From the NCBI RefSeq assembly GCF_023667495.1, contig NZ_JAMOZL010000001.1, forward strand, positions 558,001 through 622,000: DNA of 64,000 bases. Reading direction: 5' to 3'. Made by a program: the position numbers and the translations under genes. Under the pieces are notes generated by a model. That model did no database searches and was not told the DNA's origin. It was given only the letters and a program-made list of their open reading frames with translations. Positions 26,085 through 34,762 of this stretch are shown here, piece by piece. Source of the stretch: Dyadobacter sp. MSC1_007 (GTDB taxonomy: Bacteria; Bacteroidota; Bacteroidia; Cytophagales; Spirosomataceae). Within the stretch, counting starts at the first letter, position 1. Every line of letters begins with the position of its first letter.

Positions 26085-26378
26085 ATGATACGCGAAAGAG
26101 GAGAGCTGGCTTATGCTCACATCGGCAGGCCAATCGTAGTACCCCCTGTTTTCTCTGCTTATTCGGGAAATACGCAAAGGACCCGTCCGGTAGCGCTAAG
26201 TCTGGATCCGTACGGAGATGACGATGAAGAAGAAATTGAAGACGACGAGCTGATCGAAGACGAGAAGGTTGTGGATGAGTTTGATGACGATATAGACGAT
26301 AGCAAAGTGGTGATTGAAGATGGCGATGAACTTCTGAGAAGGCTCGACGACTTTGAGGACGATGATGACGATTTTTGA
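26085..26378 (+). CDS. Small acidic-tailed protein of unknown function
   Basis: The protein has 97 residues. The first half is ordinary (IRERGELAYAHIGRPIVVPPVFSAY). The C-terminal half is almost entirely Asp, Glu and hydrophobic residues (from about residue 42 to the end, finishing EDDDDDF). A good rho-independent terminator follows at 26405-26434, which supports a real transcription unit. I do not recognise a family. The acidic tail could bind basic partners or divalent cations, but there is no direct evidence. Confidence 0.65.
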   Translation: MIRERGELAYAHIGRPIVVPPVFSAYSGNTQRTRPVALSLDPYGDDDEEEIEDDELIEDEKVVDEFDDDIDDSKVVIEDGDELLRRLDDFEDDDDDF

Positions 26379-26404
26379 TGAGGTAATCTCAAACAATATA
26401 ATGG

Positions 26405-26434
26405 CCCTTGTGTAGCGATTCACGAGGGTTTTTT
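26405..26434 (+). terminator. Rho-independent terminator
   Basis: CCCTTGTG (26405-26412) and CACGAGGG (26421-26428) form an 8-bp stem with one G-T pair and an 8-base loop, followed by six T. It ends the transcript of the acidic protein gene. Confidence 0.75.
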
Positions 26435-26512
26435 ATTTGTGCCCAATGAGTAATGAAAAGGCGCTTGTGACTTATTCAGCTAAATTGTCTAATTCCTCAC
26501 CTTTCCCAGTCC

Positions 26513-28048
26513 ATGCGTTCCACCGATAAAAATGTTACACAAAGCATTACGCAGGTAATCGCTGCTTCTTCCTTAGGTACTCTCATTGAATGGTATGATT
26601 TCTACATTTTCGGCAGTCTGGCGGTCATTATCGGGCAGCAGCTCTTCCCCAGCGACGCCGGCGCTTCCGCGCTGATCAACACCCTCGCGATTTTTGCCGC
26701 AGGCTTCATTGTAAGGCCTTTTGGTGCACTCGTTTTCGGGCGGCTGGGTGACCTCATCGGCCGGAAATATACTTTTTTGCTTACACTCGTGCTGATGGGC
26801 GGGTCCACATTCCTCATCGGTCTTATTCCTTCCTATTCCAGCATCGGCTATGCGGCACCGATCCTTGTCTTAATCCTTCGCCTCGTGCAAGGGCTAGCAT
26901 TGGGCGGAGAATACGGGGGCGCGGCTACATACGTGGCTGAGCATGCGCCCGTAGGCAAGCGTGGTTTCTTCACCAGCTGGATCCAAACCACCGCTACGTT
27001 GGGGTTGTTCCTTTCGCTGGGGGTGATCGTTCTTACAAAAAACCTGCTCGGCGCAGAGGCATTTGCCGACTGGGGCTGGCGTATTCCGTTCCTGGTATCG
27101 ATCCTGCTGGTAGGCGTTTCGATCTACATCCGGATGAAAATGCATGAGTCCCCGGTTTTTACAAAACTGAAAGCTGAAGGTAAGGTTTCGTCCAACCCAT
27201 TGAAGGAGAGTTTCCAGAAAAAAGCCAATTTTAAAATGGTATTGCTGGCGCTTTTCGGGGCTACGATGGGGCAGGGAGTGGTGTGGTACACGGGACAGTT
27301 TTATGCACAATCATTTCTTGAAAATACCTGCAAACTTGACTTTAACGAGTCGCGTTACATCCTTTTGTGGGCCATTGTATTTGCCACACCGTTTTTCGTG
27401 ATTTTTGGTTCGTGGAGCGATAAAGTAGGTCGTAAGTGGATAATGCTCACGGGGATGCTGCTGGGAGTGTTGTGTTACCGCCCTATTTATCAGTACTTCC
27501 TCGATGCGACCAATGTGAAGGAAATGCAAAAAACGATGCTGAAAAGCGAATCGGAGCCGGTGGTGGAGCGTGGGCTCGTGAAGGATAAGGCGGATTCGCT
27601 GATCACGACTACTGTTTCCAAAACGCTGACAAATGGCGTGACCTTCAAAGAATCCAAAATTGAAGTTATACCTGAGGATGTACTTGCACCGGTTCCGGAT
27701 GTCGAAGTAGTGGTTAAGGATGTAACGCTTTCGGGCTCGTCCTATATGATGGTTATTTTCCTGGTATTCTTTCAGGTATTGCTGGTAACGATGGTGTACG
27801 GGCCAATCGCGGCTTTCCTTGTCGAACTCTTCCCTACCCAAATCCGCTATACTTCGATGTCGCTTCCATACCACATTGGTAATGGGGTTTTCGGGGGGCT
27901 GGTACCATTTATCGCAACGTTAATCGCTTCGTTCCAAGGGTCGACGCCATTGTCGGGGCTGTGGTACCCGATAGGCATCGCGGCATTATCATTTATCATC
28001 GGAGCTGTGTACATCGACAACCGCCGGGATGAAAATGTAATGGATTAA
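26513..28048 (+). CDS. MFS transporter of the metabolite:H+ symporter type with large inserted loop
   Basis: The protein has 511 residues. The N-terminal part has the MHS pattern: SSLGTLIEWYDFYIFGSLAVIIGQQLF, FIVRPFGALVFGRLGDLIGRKYTFLLTLVLMGG and LRLVQGLALGGEYGGAATYVAEHAP. A second half signature is GSWSDKVGRKWIMLTG. Between the pair of helices around 310-330 and the one at about 415 there is a hydrophilic insert of about 85 residues (DATNVKEMQKTMLK through VVVKDVTLSG), longer than in ProP or ShiA. The substrate is probably an organic acid or osmolyte. A small membrane protein gene follows after 50 bases and is probably co-expressed. Confidence 0.9.
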   Translation: MRSTDKNVTQSITQVIAASSLGTLIEWYDFYIFGSLAVIIGQQLFPSDAGASALINTLAIFAAGFIVRPFGALVFGRLGDLIGRKYTFLLTLVLMGGSTFLIGLIPSYSSIGYAAPILVLILRLVQGLALGGEYGGAATYVAEHAPVGKRGFFTSWIQTTATLGLFLSLGVIVLTKNLLGAEAFADWGWRIPFLVSILLVGVSIYIRMKMHESPVFTKLKAEGKVSSNPLKESFQKKANFKMVLLALFGATMGQGVVWYTGQFYAQSFLENTCKLDFNESRYILLWAIVFATPFFVIFGSWSDKVGRKWIMLTGMLLGVLCYRPIYQYFLDATNVKEMQKTMLKSESEPVVERGLVKDKADSLITTTVSKTLTNGVTFKESKIEVIPEDVLAPVPDVEVVVKDVTLSGSSYMMVIFLVFFQVLLVTMVYGPIAAFLVELFPTQIRYTSMSLPYHIGNGVFGGLVPFIATLIASFQGSTPLSGLWYPIGIAALSFIIGAVYIDNRRDENVMD

Positions 28049-28098
28049 TGCCTGAAAGGGGCGGAGGAATTTGTAAAGACATTTAACAGAAAAGATAT

Positions 28099-28353
28099 AT
28101 GAACGCATTAAAAAAGGCACTTGGAATACTCTGGATCCTCGCCGGGCCCGTTATCATCATTTTTCTTTTCATGCAGGCCAGCGATAAAATCGCGCTTGCA
28201 GCAGAAGGAATAGCCCGGACCAATACCACACTTCAATGGGCCATTATCATCCTCATCTTCATCCCAATCTGCACCGGGCTGGTCATTTTCGGGTACTATG
28301 CCTGGAAAGGGGAATATGACCATTTGCCGACGAGCTCTGAGGAGCTGGAATGA
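28099..28353 (+). CDS. Small two-helix membrane protein next to MFS transporter
   Basis: The protein has 84 residues with two hydrophobic helices (ILWILAGPVIIIFLFMQA, about 10-27, and WAIIILIFIPICTGLVIFGYYAW, about 47-69) and a short acidic tail. Small proteins of this layout are found after MFS transporter genes in Bacteroidota. An accessory role for the transporter is likely but inferred from position only. Confidence 0.75.
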   Translation: MNALKKALGILWILAGPVIIIFLFMQASDKIALAAEGIARTNTTLQWAIIILIFIPICTGLVIFGYYAWKGEYDHLPTSSEELE

Positions 28354-28365
28354 GTTTAGAGTTAA

Positions 28366-28439
28366 GAGTTGATGAGATTAGTTTAGAGTTTATGAGTTTA
28401 AATGTAACTTGGACTTATAAACTCTAAACTCATCAACTC
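28366..28439 (+). promoter_or_regulatory. Long hairpin directly before the thiolase start codon
   Basis: GAGTTGATGAG (28366-28376) plus TTTAGAGTTTAT (28382-28393) pair with 28417-28439, whose complement reads GAGTTGATGAG-TTTAGAGTTTAT. This makes a 23-bp perfect stem with a 5-base bulge (ATTAG) and a 23-base loop. The 3' arm ends two bases before the ATG at 28442. The hairpin would enclose the ribosome-loading region of the thiolase message. It could instead be an intergenic repeat. Confidence 0.6.
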
Positions 28440-28441
28440 CT

Positions 28442-29623
28442 ATGAAAGACGTTTTCATCCTATCAGCTGCCCGCACTCCGATTGGAAGTTTTGGCGGCGT
28501 ATTGTCCACTATACACGCTGCAAAACTGGGTGCTACTGCTATTCAGGGCGCTATTCAGAAAGCTGGCATCGATTCCGGCCAGGTTCAGGAAGTTTTGATG
28601 GGCAATGTGGTTTCTGCCAACCTGGGCCAGGCACCGGCGAGACAGGCGGCGATTTATGCGGGCTTGCAGCCCTCTGTCATTTGCACTACCGTCAACAAAG
28701 TTTGCGCTTCGGGAATGAAGGCAGTGGTTTTTGGATCGCAGGCTATTCAACTCGGTGACGCGGAACTGATTGTCGCTGGTGGCATGGAGAATATGTCCCA
28801 AATCCCTTATTATCTTCCCAAGGCGAGAAACGGTTTCGGTTATGGAAACGGCGAGGTGGTCGACGGACTTCTGAAAGACGGCCTTACGGATGTATATGAT
28901 CAGATAGGTATGGGCGTATGCGGGGACAAGACTGCAGCCAAATACAGCATTACCCGTGAAGAGCAGGACGAATATGCGATCCGCTCGTATCAGCGAAGTG
29001 CTGCTTCCACGGCCGACGGCTCGTTTGCGGACGAAATTGTGCCGGTTTTAATTCCAAATCCAAAAGGCGGAGAGGCGACGGCTGTTAGCGAGGACGAGGA
29101 GTATAAGCGTGTTAAGTTTGAGAAAATACCTCATTTAAAGCCTGCATTCTCACAGGATGGGACCGTTACGGCCGCCAATGCATCTACGATCAACGATGGT
29201 GCGGCGGCGCTTGTTCTGGCAGGAGCATCTTTCGTTAATCAAAATTCATTAAAACCTATTGCCCGCATTGTGGCTTATGCGGATGCAGAGCAGGAGCCTG
29301 CCTGGTTTACAACCACGCCGATCCTGGCAACAAAAAAAGTGCTGGCTAAGGCAGGTATGAAGCTTTCAGATATTGATTATTTTGAAGTAAATGAAGCTTT
29401 TGCGGTGGTTGCGCTGGCCTATATCAAGGAATTGGGCCTGGATGCGGAGAAAGTCAATGTGTTCGGTGGAGCCGTTTCGCTGGGACATCCGTTAGGGACT
29501 TCCGGCGCGCGCATTATCACTACGCTTTTATCAGTCCTCACAAAAAAAGGCGGGAAATATGGCCTGGCCTCCATTTGTAACGGCGGTGGAGGGGCATCGG
29601 CCATAATTATCGAGAAACTCTGA
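28442..29623 (+). CDS. Acetyl-CoA C-acetyltransferase (thiolase)
   Basis: The protein has 393 residues, the usual thiolase length. The nucleophilic Cys88 lies in VNKVCASGMKAV. The second-half motifs are NEAFAVVALAY, the catalytic His in GHPLGTSGARI and the acid-base Cys in CNGGGGASAIIIE near the C-terminus. It condenses two acetyl-CoA or cleaves acetoacetyl-CoA in the cytoplasm. The gene stands alone, so biosynthetic (for example toward isoprenoids or hydroxybutyrate) and degradative roles cannot be separated. A large hairpin covers the region immediately upstream of the start. Confidence 0.95.
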   Translation: MKDVFILSAARTPIGSFGGVLSTIHAAKLGATAIQGAIQKAGIDSGQVQEVLMGNVVSANLGQAPARQAAIYAGLQPSVICTTVNKVCASGMKAVVFGSQAIQLGDAELIVAGGMENMSQIPYYLPKARNGFGYGNGEVVDGLLKDGLTDVYDQIGMGVCGDKTAAKYSITREEQDEYAIRSYQRSAASTADGSFADEIVPVLIPNPKGGEATAVSEDEEYKRVKFEKIPHLKPAFSQDGTVTAANASTINDGAAALVLAGASFVNQNSLKPIARIVAYADAEQEPAWFTTTPILATKKVLAKAGMKLSDIDYFEVNEAFAVVALAYIKELGLDAEKVNVFGGAVSLGHPLGTSGARIITTLLSVLTKKGGKYGLASICNGGGGASAIIIEKL

Positions 29624-29626
29624 AAA

Positions 29627-30130
29627 CTATCGGATCAGAATTTTAAGACGATTGTAAAAGCCGGTGCTTTTGAATGTAAATGTCTTGTGTAAGATGTAGT
29701 TACTGACAAAGCTGAAACACATCCCGATCACGTAACAAACCATTTCGGTCACATTTACCTCTTTCTTGGCAAAAGAAAATTTCACTTTATAAATCTCCAT
29801 GCCCAGGTAATCGACGAGCAGCATCGATGATCCAATTGTAAATGCCCAGGTGATGAATAGGGAAACCATGGATACCATGAGGAATTTTACCATTTCGCGC
29901 CGCGTCTGATTACTTTTACGCGCGTCGAAAGCGAATAATTTGGTCAATGTAAAACCCCAGACAAAACCGACGAGGTAGGAAGGGACGATGGATTCGCTCC
30001 ATGTAATGTTAAACCAATCCTGGATAAGACTGCTGGAAACTAACTGTATCAATGCACCCGTGCCCGCGACAAGAAAATAAGCTATAATATCTTTGGGATT
30101 GAAAATCTTGGTCTGCTTGAGTTGGGCCAC
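29627..30130 (-). CDS. GtrA-family membrane protein, GTG start
   Basis: The protein has 167 residues from GTG at 30128-30130; no in-frame ATG lies upstream. Four hydrophobic segments are evident (IIAYFLVAGTGALIQLVSSSLI, SYLVGFVWGFTLTKLFAF, MVSMVSLFITWAFTIGSSMLLV, MVCYVIGMCFSFVSNYILHKTFTF), with the characteristic closing N-Y-x-x-x-K-x-(F/W)-x-F. GtrA-like proteins help move lipid-linked sugars across the inner membrane. No glycosyltransferase gene is adjacent. The stop is 3 bases from the convergent thiolase stop. Confidence 0.9.
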   Translation of the reverse strand: MAQLKQTKIFNPKDIIAYFLVAGTGALIQLVSSSLIQDWFNITWSESIVPSYLVGFVWGFTLTKLFAFDARKSNQTRREMVKFLMVSMVSLFITWAFTIGSSMLLVDYLGMEIYKVKFSFAKKEVNVTEMVCYVIGMCFSFVSNYILHKTFTFKSTGFYNRLKILIR

Positions 30131-30325
30131 TTGCGGTATAGTTAGTTGAAGGCGTTATTTGAAATGAGGCCCAATATTAGAAAGAAAATGGTGTTGAAAC
30201 AAAACCAGGGCCCTAATTTGAGCGAATGGGGGTGGCAGGGGGGCTTGTGTTTATTTCTAAATTCCTTTACTTTGACGACAATCTCGGTTTGGCGCTGAGA
30301 TATCACTTGCTAATCAGACTCTGCC

Positions 30326-30871
30326 ATGAAAAAAATTTATATGCTGGGTTGCTTTGCCGCATTCATCGCCTTGAATATGTCTTGCTCCGCCGCGCTGCAA
30401 CGCCGTTATGACCAGCGGCACGGTGTGTCAACTTCCAGTACCGAACCTTCTTCCCGGTCGACTGACTCGCGGGAACGGGAAACGGGCCCTGAAACCTACC
30501 GAAAAGATTATGACCGCATTGCTGATAATACCGGCGGCAGAAATGCGGACGCATTGCCTGCTGAAACCGGCCCGGATTACAACCATAAACTGCTGCAACA
30601 ATATGCGGAAATGGATAAGCTGGGGGAGGTGGTGCTCTATGAACTCGACATTCTTGAAACGAAGTACAATGCGATCCTCGCCGAGTACCGGACTGCAAAG
30701 TCATCTGCCCGGCAAAATATGACTATGGATCTCGACAAGCTGAGTGACGACCAGCTGGTTTTATACAAGGCCTACGCGAATATCTATCGTAATGGCAAAT
30801 CCAACTGGCCGGTTGTGAAACGGGAGGTCGAAAACACGCTTCGTTCGGTGCGGAAGGTTACTGAGAAGTAG
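30326..30871 (+). CDS. Putative lipoprotein of unknown function
   Basis: The protein has 181 residues with a lipoprotein signal (MLGCFAAFIALNMSC, lipobox Cys20). A low-complexity Ser/Thr/Arg/Glu-rich stretch (about 35-80) is followed by a helical region (GPDYNHKLLQQYAEMDKLGEVVLYELDILETKYNAILAEYRTAKSS) and a basic C-terminus. No family was recognised. It probably lies in the periplasm attached to a membrane. Confidence 0.75.
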   Translation: MKKIYMLGCFAAFIALNMSCSAALQRRYDQRHGVSTSSTEPSSRSTDSRERETGPETYRKDYDRIADNTGGRNADALPAETGPDYNHKLLQQYAEMDKLGEVVLYELDILETKYNAILAEYRTAKSSARQNMTMDLDKLSDDQLVLYKAYANIYRNGKSNWPVVKREVENTLRSVRKVTEK

Positions 30872-30876
30872 CATTG

Positions 30877-31887
30877 CTACCAGCCGGCTCCTTTTGTATT
30901 GGTTTTGACACGGCATACATAGCCGTCGACGGTCATATATAATGTAGAGCCGTCGTTGCCCCAGGCGCAGTTGGACGTGAGTTCGCCCATTTCAATGCGT
31001 CCCAATAATTTTCCCGAGGGACTTAATATGAGCATCCCGCCCGGGCCGGACGACCACAAGTTGCCGTCTTTATCGATTTTCAGCCCATCTGGAAGTCCGG
31101 GGATACCATTTTTACCCATCGAAGTAGCGTCATAAATCAGTTTTCCTTTGCCTGCATTGCCGTTGGCATCCATGGGATAGGCCATCCATATCGCCTTTTC
31201 AGGATCTGACTGCGCTACGTAAAGGGTTTTTCCATCAGGCGAGAATGCGAGGCCGTTCGGGCGGCTCAGCTCGCTTACCTGCATGGTCACTTTTCCATCT
31301 TTTTGTATTCTGTAAACTCCAAACTGCGGTATTTCGCGGCTGGGATCTTCATGCTTTTTGGCTAAGCCATATGGCGGGTCGGTAAAGTAGTAGTCGCCAT
31401 TGGAATGCTGTACAACGTCGTTCGGGCTGTTGAAACGCTTTCCTTCGAAATGGTCTGCCAGTGTAACTTTTCCGCCTACATTCAATGGCATGGCGGCAAT
31501 GCGGCGATCGCCGTGCTCGCACAGGACCAGTCTGCCCTTGTTATCGATAATGAGCCCGTTGCTGCCGGGCTCGTCGCTGTAAACGCCGCGGCCGGTATAG
31601 CCGGACGGTTCCAAAAACACACTAAGCCCCGATTTTTCGTCCCATTTATATATTTTGTTCTTCGGAACATCTGAAAACAGCAGGTAATCGCCTTCCTTTA
31701 TCCAAACAGGCCCTTCGGACCATTCGAAACCCGAGGCTAGCACCTCTATCTTGGCGTCTTTAGGCAATAGTTTTTCAAACGACGGGTCTTCGTAAATGAC
31801 CTTACCCATCGTGGGATACGATTTTTGAGCCATAACAGGGACATTCAAAAACAAAAGAGACCAGAAAAACAGGTTGTAGTATTTCAT
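30877..31887 (-). CDS. Exported SMP-30/gluconolactonase-family lactonase
   Basis: The protein has 336 residues with a signal peptide (LFFWSLLFLNVPVMAQ). The expected metal-site residues are visible: Glu in FEWSEGPVWIKEG, Asn in RFNSPNDVVQHSNGDYYFTDPPYGL, Asn in LSRPNGLAFSPDGKTLYV and Asp in GLPDGLKIDKDGNLWSSG. It hydrolyses sugar lactones such as gluconolactone in the periplasm. It is a second lactonase type besides the one at 23724-24827. Nothing in the adjacent genes defines its substrate. Confidence 0.9.
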   Translation of the reverse strand: MKYYNLFFWSLLFLNVPVMAQKSYPTMGKVIYEDPSFEKLLPKDAKIEVLASGFEWSEGPVWIKEGDYLLFSDVPKNKIYKWDEKSGLSVFLEPSGYTGRGVYSDEPGSNGLIIDNKGRLVLCEHGDRRIAAMPLNVGGKVTLADHFEGKRFNSPNDVVQHSNGDYYFTDPPYGLAKKHEDPSREIPQFGVYRIQKDGKVTMQVSELSRPNGLAFSPDGKTLYVAQSDPEKAIWMAYPMDANGNAGKGKLIYDATSMGKNGIPGLPDGLKIDKDGNLWSSGPGGMLILSPSGKLLGRIEMGELTSNCAWGNDGSTLYMTVDGYVCRVKTNTKGAGW

Positions 31888-31947
31888 AACGGGCGAATTA
31901 GCTTAGGCGATAAGCATTTGTCAATAAAGAGCCAAATACCCGGTTAC

Positions 31948-33480
31948 CTACTGTTCGGTGACTGCTGGGGGCTGACCTGTGGTTGGCGCGAGAATGAGCG
32001 TCGCGTAAGGTGCGAGCGTTTCGTGCGCGAGTTCGCCGGAATGCGACGGATCAGTGGAAAATATGATCTGTGTGAAGCCGGTCTTGTCCTCGGGTAAATG
32101 CAAATTCTTGGAGTATCCGCTCATATTATGAATGATAACCAGTGACCTTTCGACGTGGGGACGAAAATAGGCCAGCATTTGATCGTCGTGCAGGCAAATA
32201 CGGTGCAGGTTGGGAGCGAAGATCTGTGCGAGTGCAGGTTCACTTTTCCGGAGCCGGATGAGTGTTTTGTAGTGATTAAATACAGACTCAGGGTCATGCA
32301 TTTGCTCCGAAAGCGGGGCAATAGTGTTTGGGGTAGAAAAATGTGCCTCAATCCAGTTGGTATGTCGAGTGTCATCCGCATGCTCCGACCATAGGAATGG
32401 TTCGCGGATATAAGGGTCGGGTTTGGTGCCGAGCATTCCTAATTCTTCCCCATAATATAAATACGGCTGGCCGGGTAATGTCAGCAGAATGCTCGCCGCT
32501 AGTTTGATTTTTCCGATATGACCGCCTACCACACTGCCGATCCTGTCCTGGTCGTGATTGGTAAGCATGGTAGCGTCGATGAAAAGTGGGTTGTATTTCT
32601 CAAAAAGCGCAAAACTTGCCAGCAGCTTTTCGACGATTTCTTCATCCCTTTCCGCAATAAGCATGCGTTGGAGCGCAAAGCTGAGGTCGAAATGGAATGT
32701 TGCATTGAGGTATTTGAAATAGGGGGCCACCTCTTCAGTTTCCGCCCACACCTCGGCCACTGTGAATGCGTCGGGCCTGCATTCCCTGATTTCTTTCGCG
32801 AAGAATTCCCAGAAATTGATACTTAAATCCTTCTCCCATTCCGGATAGATATGCCTTGCAGCGTCAAGCCGGAAGCCGTCGACGCCAATTTCGAGCAGCC
32901 AAAATCGGATGATTTTAGCGATTTCCTCTTTTAATTCCTCCGAATGGTAATTGAGATCGGGCATTCCCACATAAAAAAGCCCGTAGTATTTTTCTTCGTC
33001 GTTGACATTGTCATGCCACGGATACACCACCTGCGAATCGTCGGATATGTCGCGTTTTGAAATGCCAAGGGCCTCAATTTCCGATTCACTCTTCCACCAA
33101 TAAAAATTCCGGAACGCATTCTCCGGGCCTTTTTTTGCCTCTGAAAACCAGGGATGCAGTGTGCTGGTATGGTTTACGATCAGGTCGAGGTAAATAGCGA
33201 TACCACGGTCGTGAGCCGCAGCGAGCAGCCGTTTGAAGTCGTCGATCGTGCCGTATTCGGGGTCAATGTCATAATAATCTGCGACATCGTATTTATGATA
33301 ACTGGGCGATGGATGGACGGGCGTGAGCCAAAGGGCTTCTATACCAAGGTCGGCCAAATAATCCAGCTGAGAAATGATCCCGTTCAAATCGCCGATCCCG
33401 TCACCGTTGGAGTCGCAAAACGACCGGACGAATATTTCGTAACATATTTTTGGAACCGGCGCAGATTTGTCTTTGATCAT
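31948..33480 (-). CDS. Cytoplasmic GH13 alpha-amylase-family glycosidase
   Basis: The protein has 510 residues and no signal peptide. The GH13 conserved regions are complete: DLIVNHTS (region I), DGFRLDAARH with nucleophile Asp206, AEVWAE with acid/base Glu243, and TNHDQDR with Asp310. The N-terminal segment CYEIFVRSFCDSNGDGIGDLNG and the following LWLTPVHPSPSYHKYDVADYYD resemble alpha-glucosidase, trehalose synthase and intracellular amylase subfamilies. The exact specificity cannot be read. The start is 12 bases after the stop of maf, so the two may be co-transcribed. Confidence 0.92.
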   Translation of the reverse strand: MIKDKSAPVPKICYEIFVRSFCDSNGDGIGDLNGIISQLDYLADLGIEALWLTPVHPSPSYHKYDVADYYDIDPEYGTIDDFKRLLAAAHDRGIAIYLDLIVNHTSTLHPWFSEAKKGPENAFRNFYWWKSESEIEALGISKRDISDDSQVVYPWHDNVNDEEKYYGLFYVGMPDLNYHSEELKEEIAKIIRFWLLEIGVDGFRLDAARHIYPEWEKDLSINFWEFFAKEIRECRPDAFTVAEVWAETEEVAPYFKYLNATFHFDLSFALQRMLIAERDEEIVEKLLASFALFEKYNPLFIDATMLTNHDQDRIGSVVGGHIGKIKLAASILLTLPGQPYLYYGEELGMLGTKPDPYIREPFLWSEHADDTRHTNWIEAHFSTPNTIAPLSEQMHDPESVFNHYKTLIRLRKSEPALAQIFAPNLHRICLHDDQMLAYFRPHVERSLVIIHNMSGYSKNLHLPEDKTGFTQIIFSTDPSHSGELAHETLAPYATLILAPTTGQPPAVTEQ

Positions 33481-33492
33481 CAGTTGGAAATA

Positions 33493-34068
33493 CTACCGGA
33501 AATGTGGTTTCAGCAATTGGTAAACGACCTGGACGGGCAGCCCCATGATCGTATAAAATGACCCTTCTATTTTTTCGATGCCAACCATTCCGATCCATTC
33601 CTGGATACCGTAAGAACCGGCCTTGTCGAATGGTTTGTAATGGTCAATATAGTAGTTAATTTCCCAATCTTCCAAGTTTTTGAAGTAAACGCATGCCGTG
33701 TCGGACACTGTTTCAATGGATCCATCCGAAAGCAGGCTGACCGCTGTAACCACCGAATGCGCTTTGCCGGACATCATTCTAAGCATCCGGAACGCATCGG
33801 CATGATCGACGGGCTTGCCCAGTATATGGTGGTCTGAAATGACGACAGTATCGGCAGTGAGCACAAGCTTGGCGGAATCTAAACCTCGGAACATCTCCGC
33901 TTTTTGATGTGAAATGTAAGCCGCGACTTCTTCGGCTGGGAGCTCCGCTGGGTAACTTTCGTCGGTGGGCAGGACATTTATCGAGAACTCAAAACCTGCA
34001 TCGTGTAGTAGTTGTTTTCGTCTGGGTGAGTTGGAGGCAAGAATCAGGGGTTTTTGAAGTTCGATCAT
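33493..34068 (-). CDS. maf: Maf-family nucleoside triphosphate pyrophosphatase
   Basis: The protein has 191 residues. The N-terminal signature LILASNSPRRKQLLHDAGF is typical of Maf. It continues with VLTADTVVISDHHILGKPVD, MLRMMSGKAHSVVTAVSLL and the C-terminal GSYGIQEWIGMVGIEKIEGSFYTIMGLPV. The family hydrolyses non-canonical or methylated nucleoside triphosphates (dTTP/UTP-type members share these motifs). Short tandem repeats precede the start (34077-34130). Confidence 0.95.
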   Translation of the reverse strand: MIELQKPLILASNSPRRKQLLHDAGFEFSINVLPTDESYPAELPAEEVAAYISHQKAEMFRGLDSAKLVLTADTVVISDHHILGKPVDHADAFRMLRMMSGKAHSVVTAVSLLSDGSIETVSDTACVYFKNLEDWEINYYIDHYKPFDKAGSYGIQEWIGMVGIEKIEGSFYTIMGLPVQVVYQLLKPHFR

Positions 34069-34076
34069 GTTGGGTG

Positions 34077-34130
34077 GTTGTCATTGTAGTCAGGTAGTTG
34101 TTATTGGTAGTCAGGGTGTTGTCATGATAG
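34077..34130. repeat. Short tandem repeat upstream of maf
   Basis: About 2.6 copies of a 20-21 base unit (GTTGTCATTGTAGTCAGGTA, then GTTGTTATTGGTAGTCAGGGT, then GTTGTCATGATAG) lie 9 bases upstream of the maf start codon on the transcribed strand. Confidence 0.6.
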
Positions 34131-34154
34131 TTTTTGCGTTTGTGAGAATTTTTC

Positions 34155-34231
34155 AAACTATTTTTTACCTGACTGAAACTATTTTTTAGCTAATAGATGT
34201 TATTACATTAAATGTAGATACACTATTTTTT
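34155..34231. promoter_or_regulatory. Repeated AAACTATTTTTTA boxes upstream of marR-like gene
   Basis: AAACTATTTTTTA occurs at 34155-34167 and 34176-34188, exactly 21 bases apart (two helical turns). The core ACTATTTTTT recurs at 34222-34231, 23 bases before the MarR start. The spacing suggests protein-binding sites on one DNA face, for example autoregulation by MarR. Confidence 0.4.
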
Positions 34232-34253
34232 GCATTCAAAAAGAAGGAAGGCT

Positions 34254-34712
34254 ATGTCTATTGAAACTGATATAAAGCAAAAAAAATTTCGGAGTCCTTA
34301 TCAAAGGCTGGCGTTAAACCTGGTTTATACCACCAACTGGCTCGAATATAAGCAGCTTGAATATTTCAAGGCGTATGACATTACTCCTCAGCAGTACAAT
34401 GTGCTCCGGATTTTACGCGGGCAGCAATCGAACCCGATCAAGGTCAGCGATATCACAGAGCGGATGCTGGACAAGAGTTCCAACACTTCGAGGCTGGTTG
34501 ATAAGCTGCTGGCCAAGAACCTTGCGAAGCGTACTTCATGTCCGAGCGACAGGCGCGCTGTGGATGTGGTCATTACGGAGGAAGGGTTGAAATTGCTGAA
34601 AGACCTAGACCCGGCCATTGAAGAGTGGGAAGACCGGTTCAATATCATCACACCTGAGGAAGCGGAGCAGATCAGCGCATTGCTAGACAAGTTGAGAGAA
34701 TCACAGGATTAG
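34254..34712 (+). CDS. MarR-family transcriptional regulator
   Basis: The protein has 152 residues from ATG at 34254-34256; GAAGGAAG lies just upstream and could act as a ribosome-binding sequence, unusual for this genome. The winged helix-turn-helix is clear: DITPQQYNVLRILRGQQSNPIKVSDITERMLDKSSNTSRLVDKLLAKNLAKRTSCPSDRRAVDVVITEEGLKLL. It probably represses its own operon and the yceI-like gene 50 bases downstream in response to a small ligand. Confidence 0.93.
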   Translation: MSIETDIKQKKFRSPYQRLALNLVYTTNWLEYKQLEYFKAYDITPQQYNVLRILRGQQSNPIKVSDITERMLDKSSNTSRLVDKLLAKNLAKRTSCPSDRRAVDVVITEEGLKLLKDLDPAIEEWEDRFNIITPEEAEQISALLDKLRESQD

Positions 34713-34762
34713 AAAACATTATTAACCAATAAAAGCAGTCCAATAAATCAATTTAATTCAAA

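Noticed and set aside
26159..26423. Ser-rich and Ile/Val-rich minus-strand frames opposite the acidic protein gene
   Set aside because: They are the complement of Asp/Glu codon runs and have no independent support.
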